In this document: positions 42,213 through 50,067 of the stretch, piece by piece | How the letters are laid out: every line of letters begins with the position of its first letter | How positions within the stretch are numbered: the stretch's first letter is position 1 | Source: Streptomyces cylindrosporus | GTDB taxonomy: Bacteria; Actinomycetota; Actinomycetes; Streptomycetales; Streptomycetaceae | Length of the DNA: 64,000 bases | NCBI RefSeq assembly: GCF_022698165.1 | Contig: NZ_JALDAY010000004.1 | Span: forward strand, 620,001-684,000 | Reading direction: 5' to 3' | Translations under genes and position numbers: made by a program | The notes under the pieces: generated by a model | What the model was told of the DNA's origin: nothing | Seen by the model: only the letters and a program-made list of their open reading frames with translations | Database searches by the model: none

Positions 42213-42854
42213 TCAGGCTCGCCTCCGCCGCCACGGGGTCAGGACGTACTGCACGGCCACCAGCAGCGCGTCGGCGACCACCGCGAGCAGGATCGTGAGG
42301 ACCACGCCGGCGATCACCGGGGTGGGGAAGTTGCGCTGGAAGCCGTCGGTGAAGAGCTGGCCGAGGCCGCCGTCGCCGATGTAGGTCGCGACGGACACCA
42401 GGGAGATCGACATGACCGTGGCGATGCGGACGCCCGCCATGATCACGGGGAGCGCGAGCGGGAACTCGACGGTGAGCAGCGTGCGCAGGGGGCGCGTGCC
42501 CATCGCCTTGGCCGCCTCCTTGGTCTTCGCGGGGACCGAGTCGAGGCCCTCGACGGTGTTCCGCAGCAGCACGACCAGCGTGTAGACGGTCAGGCCGATG
42601 ACCGTGGTGGTGCGGGTCAGGCCGCTGACCGGCAGCAGGAGGACGAAGATCGCGATCGACGGGATCGTGAAGAGCACGTTGGAGACGCCGAGCAGGAAGC
42701 CGCGCAGGGGGCGGATCCGGTGGGCGACGACCGCGAGCGGGAGCGAGATCAGGACGCCGAGGAAGACGGCGGTCATGGCCGCCTGGAGGTGCGAGAGCGT
42801 GAGCGAGGTGAGGTCGTCGGTGTGGTCGCCTATCCACGACCAGTCGATGGTCAT
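42213..42854 (-). CDS. ABC permease, OpuC/ProW family (first permease)
   Basis: This 213-residue membrane protein has the binding-protein-dependent transport fold. The N-terminus is TIDWSWIGDHTDDLTSLTLS, helices include AMTAVFLGVLISLPLAVVAH, and the EAA loop is PAKTKEAAKAMGTRPLRTLL then EFPLALPVIMAGVRIATVMS. The motif NVLFTIPSIAIFVLLLPVSG is typical of OpuCB. ATG 42854 overlaps the ATPase stop by 4 bases (ATGA), indicating translational coupling. Confidence 0.92.
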   Translation of the reverse strand: MTIDWSWIGDHTDDLTSLTLSHLQAAMTAVFLGVLISLPLAVVAHRIRPLRGFLLGVSNVLFTIPSIAIFVLLLPVSGLTRTTTVIGLTVYTLVVLLRNTVEGLDSVPAKTKEAAKAMGTRPLRTLLTVEFPLALPVIMAGVRIATVMSISLVSVATYIGDGGLGQLFTDGFQRNFPTPVIAGVVLTILLAVVADALLVAVQYVLTPWRRRRA

Positions 42855-43888
42855 GCGGCCACCCGCGCTTCCGAGTGCGCCTGGCCCGCATGCCGGTGGA
42901 TGTCGTCGCGGGAGGTGACGCCGGTGAGCCTGCCCGCGGCGTCGACGCGGGCGACCAGGCCGGTGGGGGAGGCGATGGACTCGTCGAGTGCGGCGAGCAG
43001 GGAGTCGCCGTCCTTGAGCGGTCGTACGGGGATCTCCGCGCCGTCCTTCGACGCCCAGTGCAGGGGCTTGTCCGCCGCGTCGAGTACGAGGGTCCATGCC
43101 TCGCCCTCCGGCGCGGGGCCCTGCGGGACCCCGGCGAGGGTCTTCAGCGAGAGCAGCTTCAGGCCGCGCTCGGCGCCGAGGAAGTCGGCCACGAAGTCGT
43201 CGGCCGGGCGGGCCAGGAGCTCGGCGGGGGAGGCGCACTGGACGAGGTGGCCGCCGGTGCGGAAGATCGCGATCTGGTCGCCGAGCCGTACGGCCTCGTC
43301 GACGTCGTGCGTGACGAAGACGATGGTCTTGCTCAACTCCTTCTGGAGCCTGAGCAGTTCGTCCTGGAGCTGGGTGCGGACCACCGGGTCGACGGCGCCG
43401 AAGGGCTCGTCCATGAGCAGCACCGGCGGGTCGGCGGCGAGGGCGCGGGCCACGCCGACGCGCTGCTGCTGGCCGCCGGAGAGCTGGTGCGGGTAGCGCT
43501 TGCCGGCCTCGGCGGTGAGGCCGACGGTCTCCAGCAGCTCGGCCGCTTTCGCGCGTGCCCTGCGGCGGCCGTGGCCGAGCAGCAGCGGCACGGTGGCGAT
43601 GTTGTCCAGCACCGTGCGGTGCGGGAACAGGCCCGCCTGCTGGATGACGTAACCGATGGAGCGGCGCAGCTCGGCGGCGTCCTGCCGGGTCACGTCCTTG
43701 CCCCCGACGCGGATGGTGCCCGAGGTCGGCTCTACCATCCGGTTGATCATCCTGAGGGTGGTCGTCTTGCCGCAACCGGAGGATCCGACGAGGACGGTCA
43801 CCCCGCCCTCCGGCATCCGGAGGGTGAGGTCGTGGACTGCTGTCGTGCCGTTGGGGAAGCGCTTGTGGACCGCATCGAACTGGATCAT
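42851..43888 (-). CDS. ABC transporter ATP-binding protein with C-terminal CBS-like domain (OpuCA type)
   Basis: This 345-residue ATPase energises betaine/choline uptake. It has Walker A GSSGCGKTT, Q-loop YVIQQAGLFPHRTVLDNI, signature LSGGQQQRVGVARAL, Walker B VLLMDEPFGAVDP and H-loop FVTHDVDEAV. The last ~90 residues (TLVLDAADKPLHWASKDGAE, then GDSLLAALDESIASPTGLVA) form a CBS-like module that senses ionic strength in OpuA relatives. It is first in the operon. The 140-base gap to the divergent lyase gene should hold both promoters. Confidence 0.94.
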   Translation of the reverse strand: MIQFDAVHKRFPNGTTAVHDLTLRMPEGGVTVLVGSSGCGKTTTLRMINRMVEPTSGTIRVGGKDVTRQDAAELRRSIGYVIQQAGLFPHRTVLDNIATVPLLLGHGRRRARAKAAELLETVGLTAEAGKRYPHQLSGGQQQRVGVARALAADPPVLLMDEPFGAVDPVVRTQLQDELLRLQKELSKTIVFVTHDVDEAVRLGDQIAIFRTGGHLVQCASPAELLARPADDFVADFLGAERGLKLLSLKTLAGVPQGPAPEGEAWTLVLDAADKPLHWASKDGAEIPVRPLKDGDSLLAALDESIASPTGLVARVDAAGRLTGVTSRDDIHRHAGQAHSEARVAA

Positions 43889-44029
43889 GAGTTGTCCCTT
43901 GCCCGGCTGTATAACGTCATGCAGAGTTCTTGGTATCTGAATAGCTTGTCAACGGTTCGGTGTTAATCCGAGGTAACGGATGACCACAGAGCAAGATCCA
44001 ATGTCCGTATTGAGGAGGGTTTGGGCTTG

Positions 44030-45535
44030 ATGTCGTCTCGGATCGTGGACACGCCCGATTCCGTCCACACAGGGCTCGTCGTCCTCGACGGGATCGGCCT
44101 CGGCATCGCGGACGTCGTGCGGCTCGCCGACGGCAGCGCGCGGCCGGTGCCGGGGACCGACGCGATGAAGCGGGTGACCGAGTCCTGGGACGCGGCCCGG
44201 CAGATCGCGGCGACCGGGCGTGTCTACGGCCGCTCGACCGGCGTCGGCGCCAACCGGAACGAGCCGGTGCCCACCGAGGCGGCCGCCGAACACGGCCTGC
44301 GACTGCTGCGCAGCCACGCCGGCGCGATCGGCGACGAACTGCCGGCCCGGCAGGTGCGGGCGATGCTCGCCGTGCGCGCCAACCAGCTGCTGGCGGGCGG
44401 CGCGGGCCTGCGGCCGACCGTCGTGACCGCCTTGTGCGAGGCGCTGGAGAGCGGGGCGTACCCGGTCGTCAACGAGTTCGGCTCGGTGGGGACGGGGGAC
44501 ATCGCGGCGCTGGCCCAGGCGGGACTGGCGCTGGCCGGAGAACACCCCTGGTCGGGGGAGGGCGCCCCCAAGCCCCAGCCGCTCGACAACAACGACGCGC
44601 TCGCCTTCATCAGCTCCAACGCCCTCACCCTCGGCCAGTCCGCGCTCGCCCTGCACGAACTGCGGGGTCTGGTGGAGGCCACCCAGGTCGTCGGTGCGCT
44701 GTCCCTGCTGGCCGTGGACGGGTCGCACGAGGCGTACGCCGCCCCCGTGCACGCCGCCCGGCCGCACCGGGGCAGCGCCAGGGTCGCCCGTCGGATGCGG
44801 GAGCTGATCGGCGCCGCCGACCGGCCCACCCCGCCGCTCGGCCGTATCCAGGACCCGTACGGCTTCCGCTGTCTGCCCCAGATCCACGGCCCGGCGCACG
44901 ACGCCGCCGACGCCCTGGAGGAGGTGCTGGCCATGGAGATCAACGCGGCCGCCGAGAACCCCCTGATCTCCCCCGAGGACATGGCCGCGTACCACCACGG
45001 CGGCTTCTACCAGGCCGAACTCGCCCTCGCCCTGGACCACTTCAGGCTCTCGCTCACCCAGGTGGCCCGCCTGTCCACCTCTCGCCTCTCGACGCTGAAC
45101 GAGCCCGCCTTCACCCGCCTGCGCCCCTTCCTCGCCGACGCCGAGCCCGCCTCCTCCGGCGTGATGATCATGGAGTACGCCGCCGCGGCCGCCCTCGGGG
45201 ATCTGCGCGCGTTCTCGGCTCCCGCCTCCCTCGGGCACGCTGTACTCTCCCGGGGCGTCGAGGAACAGGCCAGCTTCGCCTCGCTCGCCGCACGTCAGAC
45301 ACTGCGCGCCTGCCGCGCGTACCGTCTCGTCGTGGGCTGCGAACTCGTCGCCGCCGTACGGGCGCTGCGCCAGCGCGACCTCCGGCCCGATCCGGAACTC
45401 CCGGTGGGCCGGGCGCTGGAGCTCGCCGAGTCGGTGCTCGACGAGGAACAGGCCGACCGGCCGCTCACGGAGGACGTGGCCAAGGCGGCCGCCCTCCTCG
45501 ACCGGTTCACGGACATCTGGAGGGGGAGCGAGTGA
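44030..45535 (+). CDS. Aromatic amino acid ammonia-lyase family protein with altered MIO motif
   Basis: This 501-residue protein has the HAL/PAL fold: the Tyr-loop segment VYGRSTGVGANRNEPVPTEA, helices around LLAGGAGLRPTVVTALCEAL, and the core NNDALAFISSNALTLGQSA, EINAAAENPLI and SRGVEEQASFASLA. The cofactor-forming tripeptide, Ala-Ser-Gly in typical GSVGASGDLAPL, is here Gly154-Thr155-Gly156 in EFGSVGTGDIAALAQ, with one residue fewer. Whether it forms a methylidene-imidazolone or is a non-lyase relative is open. ATG 44030 has GAGGAGGG upstream. The RpiR gene overlaps its end. Confidence 0.85.
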   Translation: MSSRIVDTPDSVHTGLVVLDGIGLGIADVVRLADGSARPVPGTDAMKRVTESWDAARQIAATGRVYGRSTGVGANRNEPVPTEAAAEHGLRLLRSHAGAIGDELPARQVRAMLAVRANQLLAGGAGLRPTVVTALCEALESGAYPVVNEFGSVGTGDIAALAQAGLALAGEHPWSGEGAPKPQPLDNNDALAFISSNALTLGQSALALHELRGLVEATQVVGALSLLAVDGSHEAYAAPVHAARPHRGSARVARRMRELIGAADRPTPPLGRIQDPYGFRCLPQIHGPAHDAADALEEVLAMEINAAAENPLISPEDMAAYHHGGFYQAELALALDHFRLSLTQVARLSTSRLSTLNEPAFTRLRPFLADAEPASSGVMIMEYAAAAALGDLRAFSAPASLGHAVLSRGVEEQASFASLAARQTLRACRAYRLVVGCELVAAVRALRQRDLRPDPELPVGRALELAESVLDEEQADRPLTEDVAKAAALLDRFTDIWRGSE

Positions 45536-46461
45536 CGGGCGCGGAGAGGGGCGGGCACGTGGACACGGGAGCGGGTTCCGGTGCGGAGGCGGGCGTGAGC
45601 GGAGGCCCGGCGGTGGGTCCCGGGGTGATCGACACCCCGGCCGCGCGGCTCCAGGCGCTGTTCGAGGGGCATCGACTGACGCCCACCCAGCGGCGGATCG
45701 CGCACAGCATGGTGCGGCGGGCCTCCGACGTGCCGTTCCTGTCCAGCGTGGAACTGGCCGAGCTGGCCGGGGTCAGCCAGCCCTCGGTGACCCGGTTCGC
45801 CGTCGCCCTCGGCTTCGACGGCTACCCGGCACTGCGCAAGCACCTGCGCGAGGTCGCGCCCGCCGAGCAGTCGGCCGAGGCGGGCTCCTACAACGAGTAC
45901 CAGCAGGCCGTCGAGGCCGAGATCGAGAACCTCCGGCACCTCGCCGAACTGCTCGCCGACCCCCGGCCGGTGCGGAAGGCGGGCCGGCTGCTGGCCGCCT
46001 CCCGCCCCCTGCCCGTCCTCGGCCTGCGCGCCGCCGCTTCCCAGGCCTACGGCTTCTCCTACTTCGCCGCCAAGGTCCACCCGGACGTCCGCCTCCTCGA
46101 CGAGGGCGGCACGATGATCCACGACCGCATCGAGGCCGCCGTGCTCGCGGGCGCCACCGCCCTGCTCTGCTTCGCCCTGCCCCGGCACCCGCGCGAGGTG
46201 GTGGACACCCTGGCCTTCGCCAAGGAGGCCGGCCTGACGGTCGTCACCGTCGCCGACTCCGCCTTCGCGCCGGTCGCCAAGGTCTCCGACCTGCTGCTGC
46301 CCGCCGCCGTCGGCACCGGGCTCGCCTTCGACACCGCCTGCGCGCCGATGCTGCTGGGCCGGGTGCTGCTGGAGGCGATGTGCGACGACCTGCCGGACGC
46401 GCAGGCCCGCCTGGAGGAGTTCGACGCGAGGGCGGCGGCACGGGGGCTGTTCGTCGAGTAG
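45532..46461 (+). CDS. MurR/RpiR-family transcriptional regulator (HTH + SIS domain)
   Basis: This 309-residue regulator starts with a Gly-rich N-terminal extension of ~35 residues. The HTH_6 domain follows (LTPTQRRIAHSMVRRASDVP, then SVELAELAGVSQPSVTRFAV and ALGFDGYPALRKHLREV). The SIS sugar-phosphate-binding domain is at ~130-280 (VLGLRAAASQAYGFSYFAAK, LLCFALPRHPREVVDTLAFA). GTG 45532 overlaps the lyase stop (GTGA), so it is co-translated with the lyase and may control it. The ligand is unknown. Confidence 0.9.
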   Translation: MTGAERGGHVDTGAGSGAEAGVSGGPAVGPGVIDTPAARLQALFEGHRLTPTQRRIAHSMVRRASDVPFLSSVELAELAGVSQPSVTRFAVALGFDGYPALRKHLREVAPAEQSAEAGSYNEYQQAVEAEIENLRHLAELLADPRPVRKAGRLLAASRPLPVLGLRAAASQAYGFSYFAAKVHPDVRLLDEGGTMIHDRIEAAVLAGATALLCFALPRHPREVVDTLAFAKEAGLTVVTVADSAFAPVAKVSDLLLPAAVGTGLAFDTACAPMLLGRVLLEAMCDDLPDAQARLEEFDARAAARGLFVE

Positions 46462-46562
46462 GCCGAGCAGGCCGAGCAGGCGGCCGTTTTCAGACTCGTC
46501 TCACGTTGGCTCGTTAGCGTGCGTCTCACGGATGCCGAACACACGTGAGACGGGAGACGGAC

Positions 46563-47156
46563 GTGGCACGCGGAGAAGGCAGGGCGCAGGGTCTGGCTCG
46601 GGTGGCCGTCGTCGTACGGGCCGGAGCCGCACCACTGTGGTGGGCCGGGGTGTTCGCGGCGGGGGTCGGGGTGCTGGTGCCGGGTGTCACCGGTCGGCGG
46701 ATCGGCGTCATGGCCGGAGCGGCGCTGTTCATCGTCGCCGCGGCGGTCGTGTCGTACACGCGACGGAGCCGCTACACGCGACTCGCCCGCTCGGCCGCCC
46801 GCGCCGGCCGGCACGACGTGCTGCAGGACCGTGCGGTCAGCGTGCGCAACTGGCGGCGCGGACACCGCTGGTGGCTGCTGCTCGCGTTCGTGGTCGCGCT
46901 GGGCTCCTCCTTCGCCGTACCGGCCGCGGGCGGGATGCTGCTCGCCGGTGCGGGGACCGGGCTGCGGCTGAAGGCCGCCTGGCTCGGGCGGCGGGAGCGG
47001 GCCGAGGACGCGCTGCTGTGGGTGCGGGTCGACTGGCTCGCCGGCAACGGCGGCCGCCCGGCCGGCAAGGCGGTCAAGGCGTACCGCAGCACGGGCATCG
47101 CGGCGGGCGACGCGGCCCCGGGTGGCACGCGACGCCGCACCGCGGCGCTCGTCTGA
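46563..47156 (+). CDS. Hypothetical membrane protein
   Basis: This 197-residue protein has membrane segments near 20-45 (PLWWAGVFAAGVGVLVPGV), 50-68 (IGVMAGAALFIVAAAVVSYT) and 105-140 (WWLLLAFVVALGSSFAVPAA, then GGMLLAGAGTGLRL). Basic loops and a basic tail suggest most loops face the cytosol. GTG 46563 is chosen for GGGAG 7 bases upstream; an ATG at 46545 lacks one. It is convergent with the first Roadblock gene. No function can be assigned. Confidence 0.7.
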   Translation: MARGEGRAQGLARVAVVVRAGAAPLWWAGVFAAGVGVLVPGVTGRRIGVMAGAALFIVAAAVVSYTRRSRYTRLARSAARAGRHDVLQDRAVSVRNWRRGHRWWLLLAFVVALGSSFAVPAAGGMLLAGAGTGLRLKAAWLGRRERAEDALLWVRVDWLAGNGGRPAGKAVKAYRSTGIAAGDAAPGGTRRRTAALV

Positions 47157-47172
47157 GGTCAGACCTCTGAGA

Positions 47173-47547
47173 TCAGACCTCCAGGTCCGCCTCGATCGTC
47201 TTCAGCTGGTGGCGGGCCATCGCGAGGTTGGACCTCTTGGCGTCGAGCACCAGGTAGAGGAAGAGGCCGTTGCCGCCGCGGCCGCTGATCAGGCGGATCA
47301 GGTGGTACTGGTCGGTCAGGGTGATCAGGATGTCCTCGATCTGCCCCTTGAGGCCGAGGTGCTCCATGGTGCGCATCTTCGCGCGGACGACGTCGGTGTT
47401 GCCGGCGGCGGCGACGTTGAGGTCGAAGCCCTTGCTGCCTCCCATCGTGCCCAGCGCCATTCCGCTGGTGTAGTCGACGAGTGCGACGCCGGTGGCGCCC
47501 TCGATGGAGGCGAGTGCCTCTTTCAGTGCGGTTTCGGTGTTGGCCAT
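47173..47547 (-). CDS. Roadblock/LC7 domain protein (1)
   Basis: This 124-residue protein has the Roadblock/LC7 fold (KEALASIEGATGVALVDYTS, GMALGTMGGSKGFDLNVAAA, GNTDVVRAKMRTMEHLGLKG, EDILITLTDQYHLIRLISGR, GNGLFLYLVLDAKRSNLAMA). Such proteins regulate small GTPases in MglA/MglB and Streptomyces conservon systems. It is the last gene of a four-gene minus-strand cluster that has three Roadblock proteins and one DUF4388-like protein but no GTPase nearby. Confidence 0.9.
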   Translation of the reverse strand: MANTETALKEALASIEGATGVALVDYTSGMALGTMGGSKGFDLNVAAAGNTDVVRAKMRTMEHLGLKGQIEDILITLTDQYHLIRLISGRGGNGLFLYLVLDAKRSNLAMARHQLKTIEADLEV

Positions 47548-47563
47548 GACAGTGCTGTTCCTC

Positions 47564-48073
47564 TCAACTTTCCGTGGTGGTGCGCGCGTTGGTGGTCGTC
47601 GTGCGTGGTGCGCGCGGGGTTCTGGTCCGAGTGGTGGTGGTGGTCTTCGCGGCGGCCTTCGTCTCCGGCTTGGCCGCCCTGGCCGGTTTCGCGGGTGTCG
47701 TACGGCTGTCGAGGAGTTCGGCGATACGGGCGGCCGCCCGGCGTCCCTCCAGCAGGAGCCGACCGAGGTTCACCCGGTCCTGGGCGAGCAGGGTCAGTAC
47801 GGCGGTGCCGCTGCCGGCCGCGAAGGTCGCGACGTAGCCGTACATCCCGCGCACCAGCAGCTCGCGGAACTCGCCCTGGCCGGTCGCGTCCGCCAGCTTC
47901 GCCGCGGTGCCGTGCGCGGTCCCGGTGAGCGTGGCCATGGCCCCCGGGTCGACGCCGGGGGTGTCCTGGGCGAGGATCGCGCCGTCGGTGCCGGTGGTGA
48001 GGGCGCCGGTGAGCTGGGGGACGCGCGCCCTCAGCCGGCGGAGCTCGTCGAGGATGTCGGGGTCGGCAGCCAT
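47564..48073 (-). CDS. Roadblock/LC7 domain protein (2) with basic Thr-rich tail
   Basis: This 169-residue protein has a Roadblock-like domain at 1-120 (DELRRLRARVPQLTGALTTG, DGAILAQDTPGVDPGAMATL, FRELLVRGMYGYVATFAAGS, AVLTLLAQDRVNLGRLLLEG). The tail of ~50 residues is Lys/Arg/Thr/Ala-rich (KAAAKTTTTTRTRTPRAPRT), probably disordered and able to bind nucleic acid or acidic surfaces. GGAG supports ATG 48073. It lies 16 bases ahead of Roadblock gene 1, in the same operon. Confidence 0.85.
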   Translation of the reverse strand: MAADPDILDELRRLRARVPQLTGALTTGTDGAILAQDTPGVDPGAMATLTGTAHGTAAKLADATGQGEFRELLVRGMYGYVATFAAGSGTAVLTLLAQDRVNLGRLLLEGRRAAARIAELLDSRTTPAKPARAAKPETKAAAKTTTTTRTRTPRAPRTTTTNARTTTES

Positions 48074-48086
48074 CCGGGGTCTCCTC

Positions 48087-49493
48087 TCAAAGGGCCTCCA
48101 GCGCATCTCTGAGCCTCTTCAGCAGCGTGATGTGGGGATCCGCCGGAATCTCTCCGGTGGGGGCTGAGGTCTCGTGGCCGGGTGCGGGTCCGGTGGCCGC
48201 GCCCACCCGTTCCGGTATGCGGAACGGCTGCTCACGGCCTGGCTGCGGCGGCCGACGGCGGCCGTCCGGCGGCTCCCCGCGGGTGGGGAGACCGGGCTGG
48301 CCGTGGGGCGGGAGGCCGGGGTCGCCGTGGGGCGGGAGGCCGGGTTCGCCGTGGGGCGAGGCGCCGGGTTGGCCGTGGGGCGACGGGCCGGGTTGGCCGT
48401 GGGGTGGGACGTCGGCGGGGGCGGTATGGCCCGGGACGGCGAAGGGTGCCGTGTGGCCCGGGACGGTGGGTGTCGCGTGGCTCGGGACGCCGAAGGGTGC
48501 GTCTGGGACCGGCAGGCCGGTGGGCTCCGGGCGGGTGTGTGGATCGCCTGGTCCGGTGCCGGCGGGCGGGGCGGCGGGCCGGCCGTGGCTCGGCATGCCG
48601 TTCGGCGTTCCGCGCGTGAGGGAACCGCCCGGCTCCCCGCGGGTGGGGAGACCGCCCGCCGCCCCGCGGGTGGACGTACCGCCCGCGGCCCCGCGGCCTG
48701 TCGGTGCTCCGCGCGTGGGCAGACCGGTCGGCTCCGTGGGGGAGGGCGGCCGGCCGGGTTCGGTGTGGGCCGGCAGGGTCGGGGCCAGTACGCCCGCCGC
48801 CGCCAGTCTGCGTACGTCCACCAGGGTGTGGAACGTCAGGTGGCCCAGGCGGCGGGCTATGTCCGTCGCCGTGCGCACGCCGTCCACCTCGGCCAGTACC
48901 TGCCGCTGGCGGTGGGTGAGGGTGGGCGCCGCCGGGAGTCCGGTGCGCACGAGCGGGGTGTCGTCCATGGCCGGGCTGGGCCAGATGCGGTGCAGGAGGT
49001 CGCGGCGGCGCAGCGTCTCGCGCTCCAGGGCCGCCACCGGCACGGGCGTCAGGACGCCGGGGCCGGGAGCGGTGCCGTAGCGGAAGCGGCCGGGCGTGCT
49101 GCTGGGGGCGAGCGCGAAGTACGCGGCGTCGTACAGGGCCGTCAGATGGCACAGCTCCAGCGCGCCGAGCGCGAGCCGCCCGGTGTCGACGAGCCGCCGA
49201 CCGGCCCGGTGCCGGTCCCCGGCCGCGGCGAGCGCCTCCTGCCAGGCCTGCGCGCTGAGCACGCCGCGCGCGGTCAGCAGGGCGTCCAGCCCGGTCGCGA
49301 ACGGGCTGTCGGCGAGGACCACCTGTCCGTCGGCGAGGTGCAGCGTGCCGCGCTCGCGCATCAGGACGCCGGTGGCCCGCTCGGCGGCCAGCCGGGTCAG
49401 CATCGGCGAGACACCGCCCCAGCCCCGCGCGGCGGCGGCCGCCTTGTCGCGCACCGGCAGCCGCGGCGGCTCGGCCGTACGGAGAACCGTCAT
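48087..49493 (-). CDS. DUF4388/PATAN-like domain protein with His/Gly/Pro repeat region
   Basis: It encodes 468 residues. The N-terminal ~90 residues resemble DUF4388/PATAN (LAAERATGVLMRERGTLHLA, DGQVVLADSPFATGLDALLT), a fold linked to two-component and GTPase signalling. A helical middle follows, then a winged-helix-like PTLTHRQRQVLAEVDGVRTA and TDIARRLGHLTFHTLVDVRR. Residues ~270-430 are low complexity, with repeats of PTRG, PSHG, PGHTAP and PPHGQPG/PSPHGQPG. The C-terminal helix (HITLLKRLRDALEAL) may be an interaction tag. ATG overlaps the upstream Roadblock stop (ATGA). Confidence 0.8.
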   Translation of the reverse strand: MTVLRTAEPPRLPVRDKAAAAARGWGGVSPMLTRLAAERATGVLMRERGTLHLADGQVVLADSPFATGLDALLTARGVLSAQAWQEALAAAGDRHRAGRRLVDTGRLALGALELCHLTALYDAAYFALAPSSTPGRFRYGTAPGPGVLTPVPVAALERETLRRRDLLHRIWPSPAMDDTPLVRTGLPAAPTLTHRQRQVLAEVDGVRTATDIARRLGHLTFHTLVDVRRLAAAGVLAPTLPAHTEPGRPPSPTEPTGLPTRGAPTGRGAAGGTSTRGAAGGLPTRGEPGGSLTRGTPNGMPSHGRPAAPPAGTGPGDPHTRPEPTGLPVPDAPFGVPSHATPTVPGHTAPFAVPGHTAPADVPPHGQPGPSPHGQPGASPHGEPGLPPHGDPGLPPHGQPGLPTRGEPPDGRRRPPQPGREQPFRIPERVGAATGPAPGHETSAPTGEIPADPHITLLKRLRDALEAL

Positions 49494-49897
49494 GCCAGCA
49501 CCAGCCGTTCGGCCATCTCGCCCAGCCGGATGCGGGCCAGCGCGAGGTTGCCTTCGGTGCGGGCCAGCCACAGGTGCAGGAAGACGCTGCCGTCGAAGGA
49601 CGCCCCCACGAACCGCAGCACGTGGTAGCTGTCCCGGTTGCTGACGATGAGGTCCTCGACCGGCGGATCCGCGTCGGCCGCCACCCCCGCGTCGGGGTCG
49701 TCGTCCGGCGCGAACGCGTGCTGCTCCGCGGCCAGCCGCGCGATCTCGGCGGCCTCGACCGCGGCCGTCTCCTGGTCCCCGCCGGGGGACTCGCCCACGG
49801 TGCCCAGGGCAAGCCCGCTCGTCCAGTCGATCAGCGCGGCGCCGCGGGCACCGGGCAGTCGCATGGCTTCCAGCAGACACTCGTCGATTCCGGGCAC
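49490..49897 (-). CDS. Roadblock/LC7 domain protein (3)
   Basis: This 135-residue protein is first in the cluster. It has the Roadblock elements LLEAMRLPGARGAALIDWTS, GLALGTVGESPGGDQETAAV and LIVSNRDSYHVLRFVGASFD then GSVFLHLWLARTEGNLALAR. An acidic insertion (AFAPDDDPDAGVAADADPP) distinguishes it. It resembles protein (1) in its end pattern, suggesting these partners form hetero-oligomers. It is translationally coupled to the DUF4388-like gene. Confidence 0.88.
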   Translation of the reverse strand: MPGIDECLLEAMRLPGARGAALIDWTSGLALGTVGESPGGDQETAAVEAAEIARLAAEQHAFAPDDDPDAGVAADADPPVEDLIVSNRDSYHVLRFVGASFDGSVFLHLWLARTEGNLALARIRLGEMAERLVLA

Positions 49898-50067
49898 CGT
49901 GGTTCCCCTCCACCCTGGGGTTCGGCTGAGTGACGCCGAAACTACGCAACGTGAGTGCGACGGGTGAGGGTTCTGGCATTTTCCGGTGGAACATGCGACC
50001 AGGGGACTAAGGTGGGTCGACTTGCCTGGTTTTCAGGGCAGTTGAACCGCAGCGCCCCCGGCGTGCG

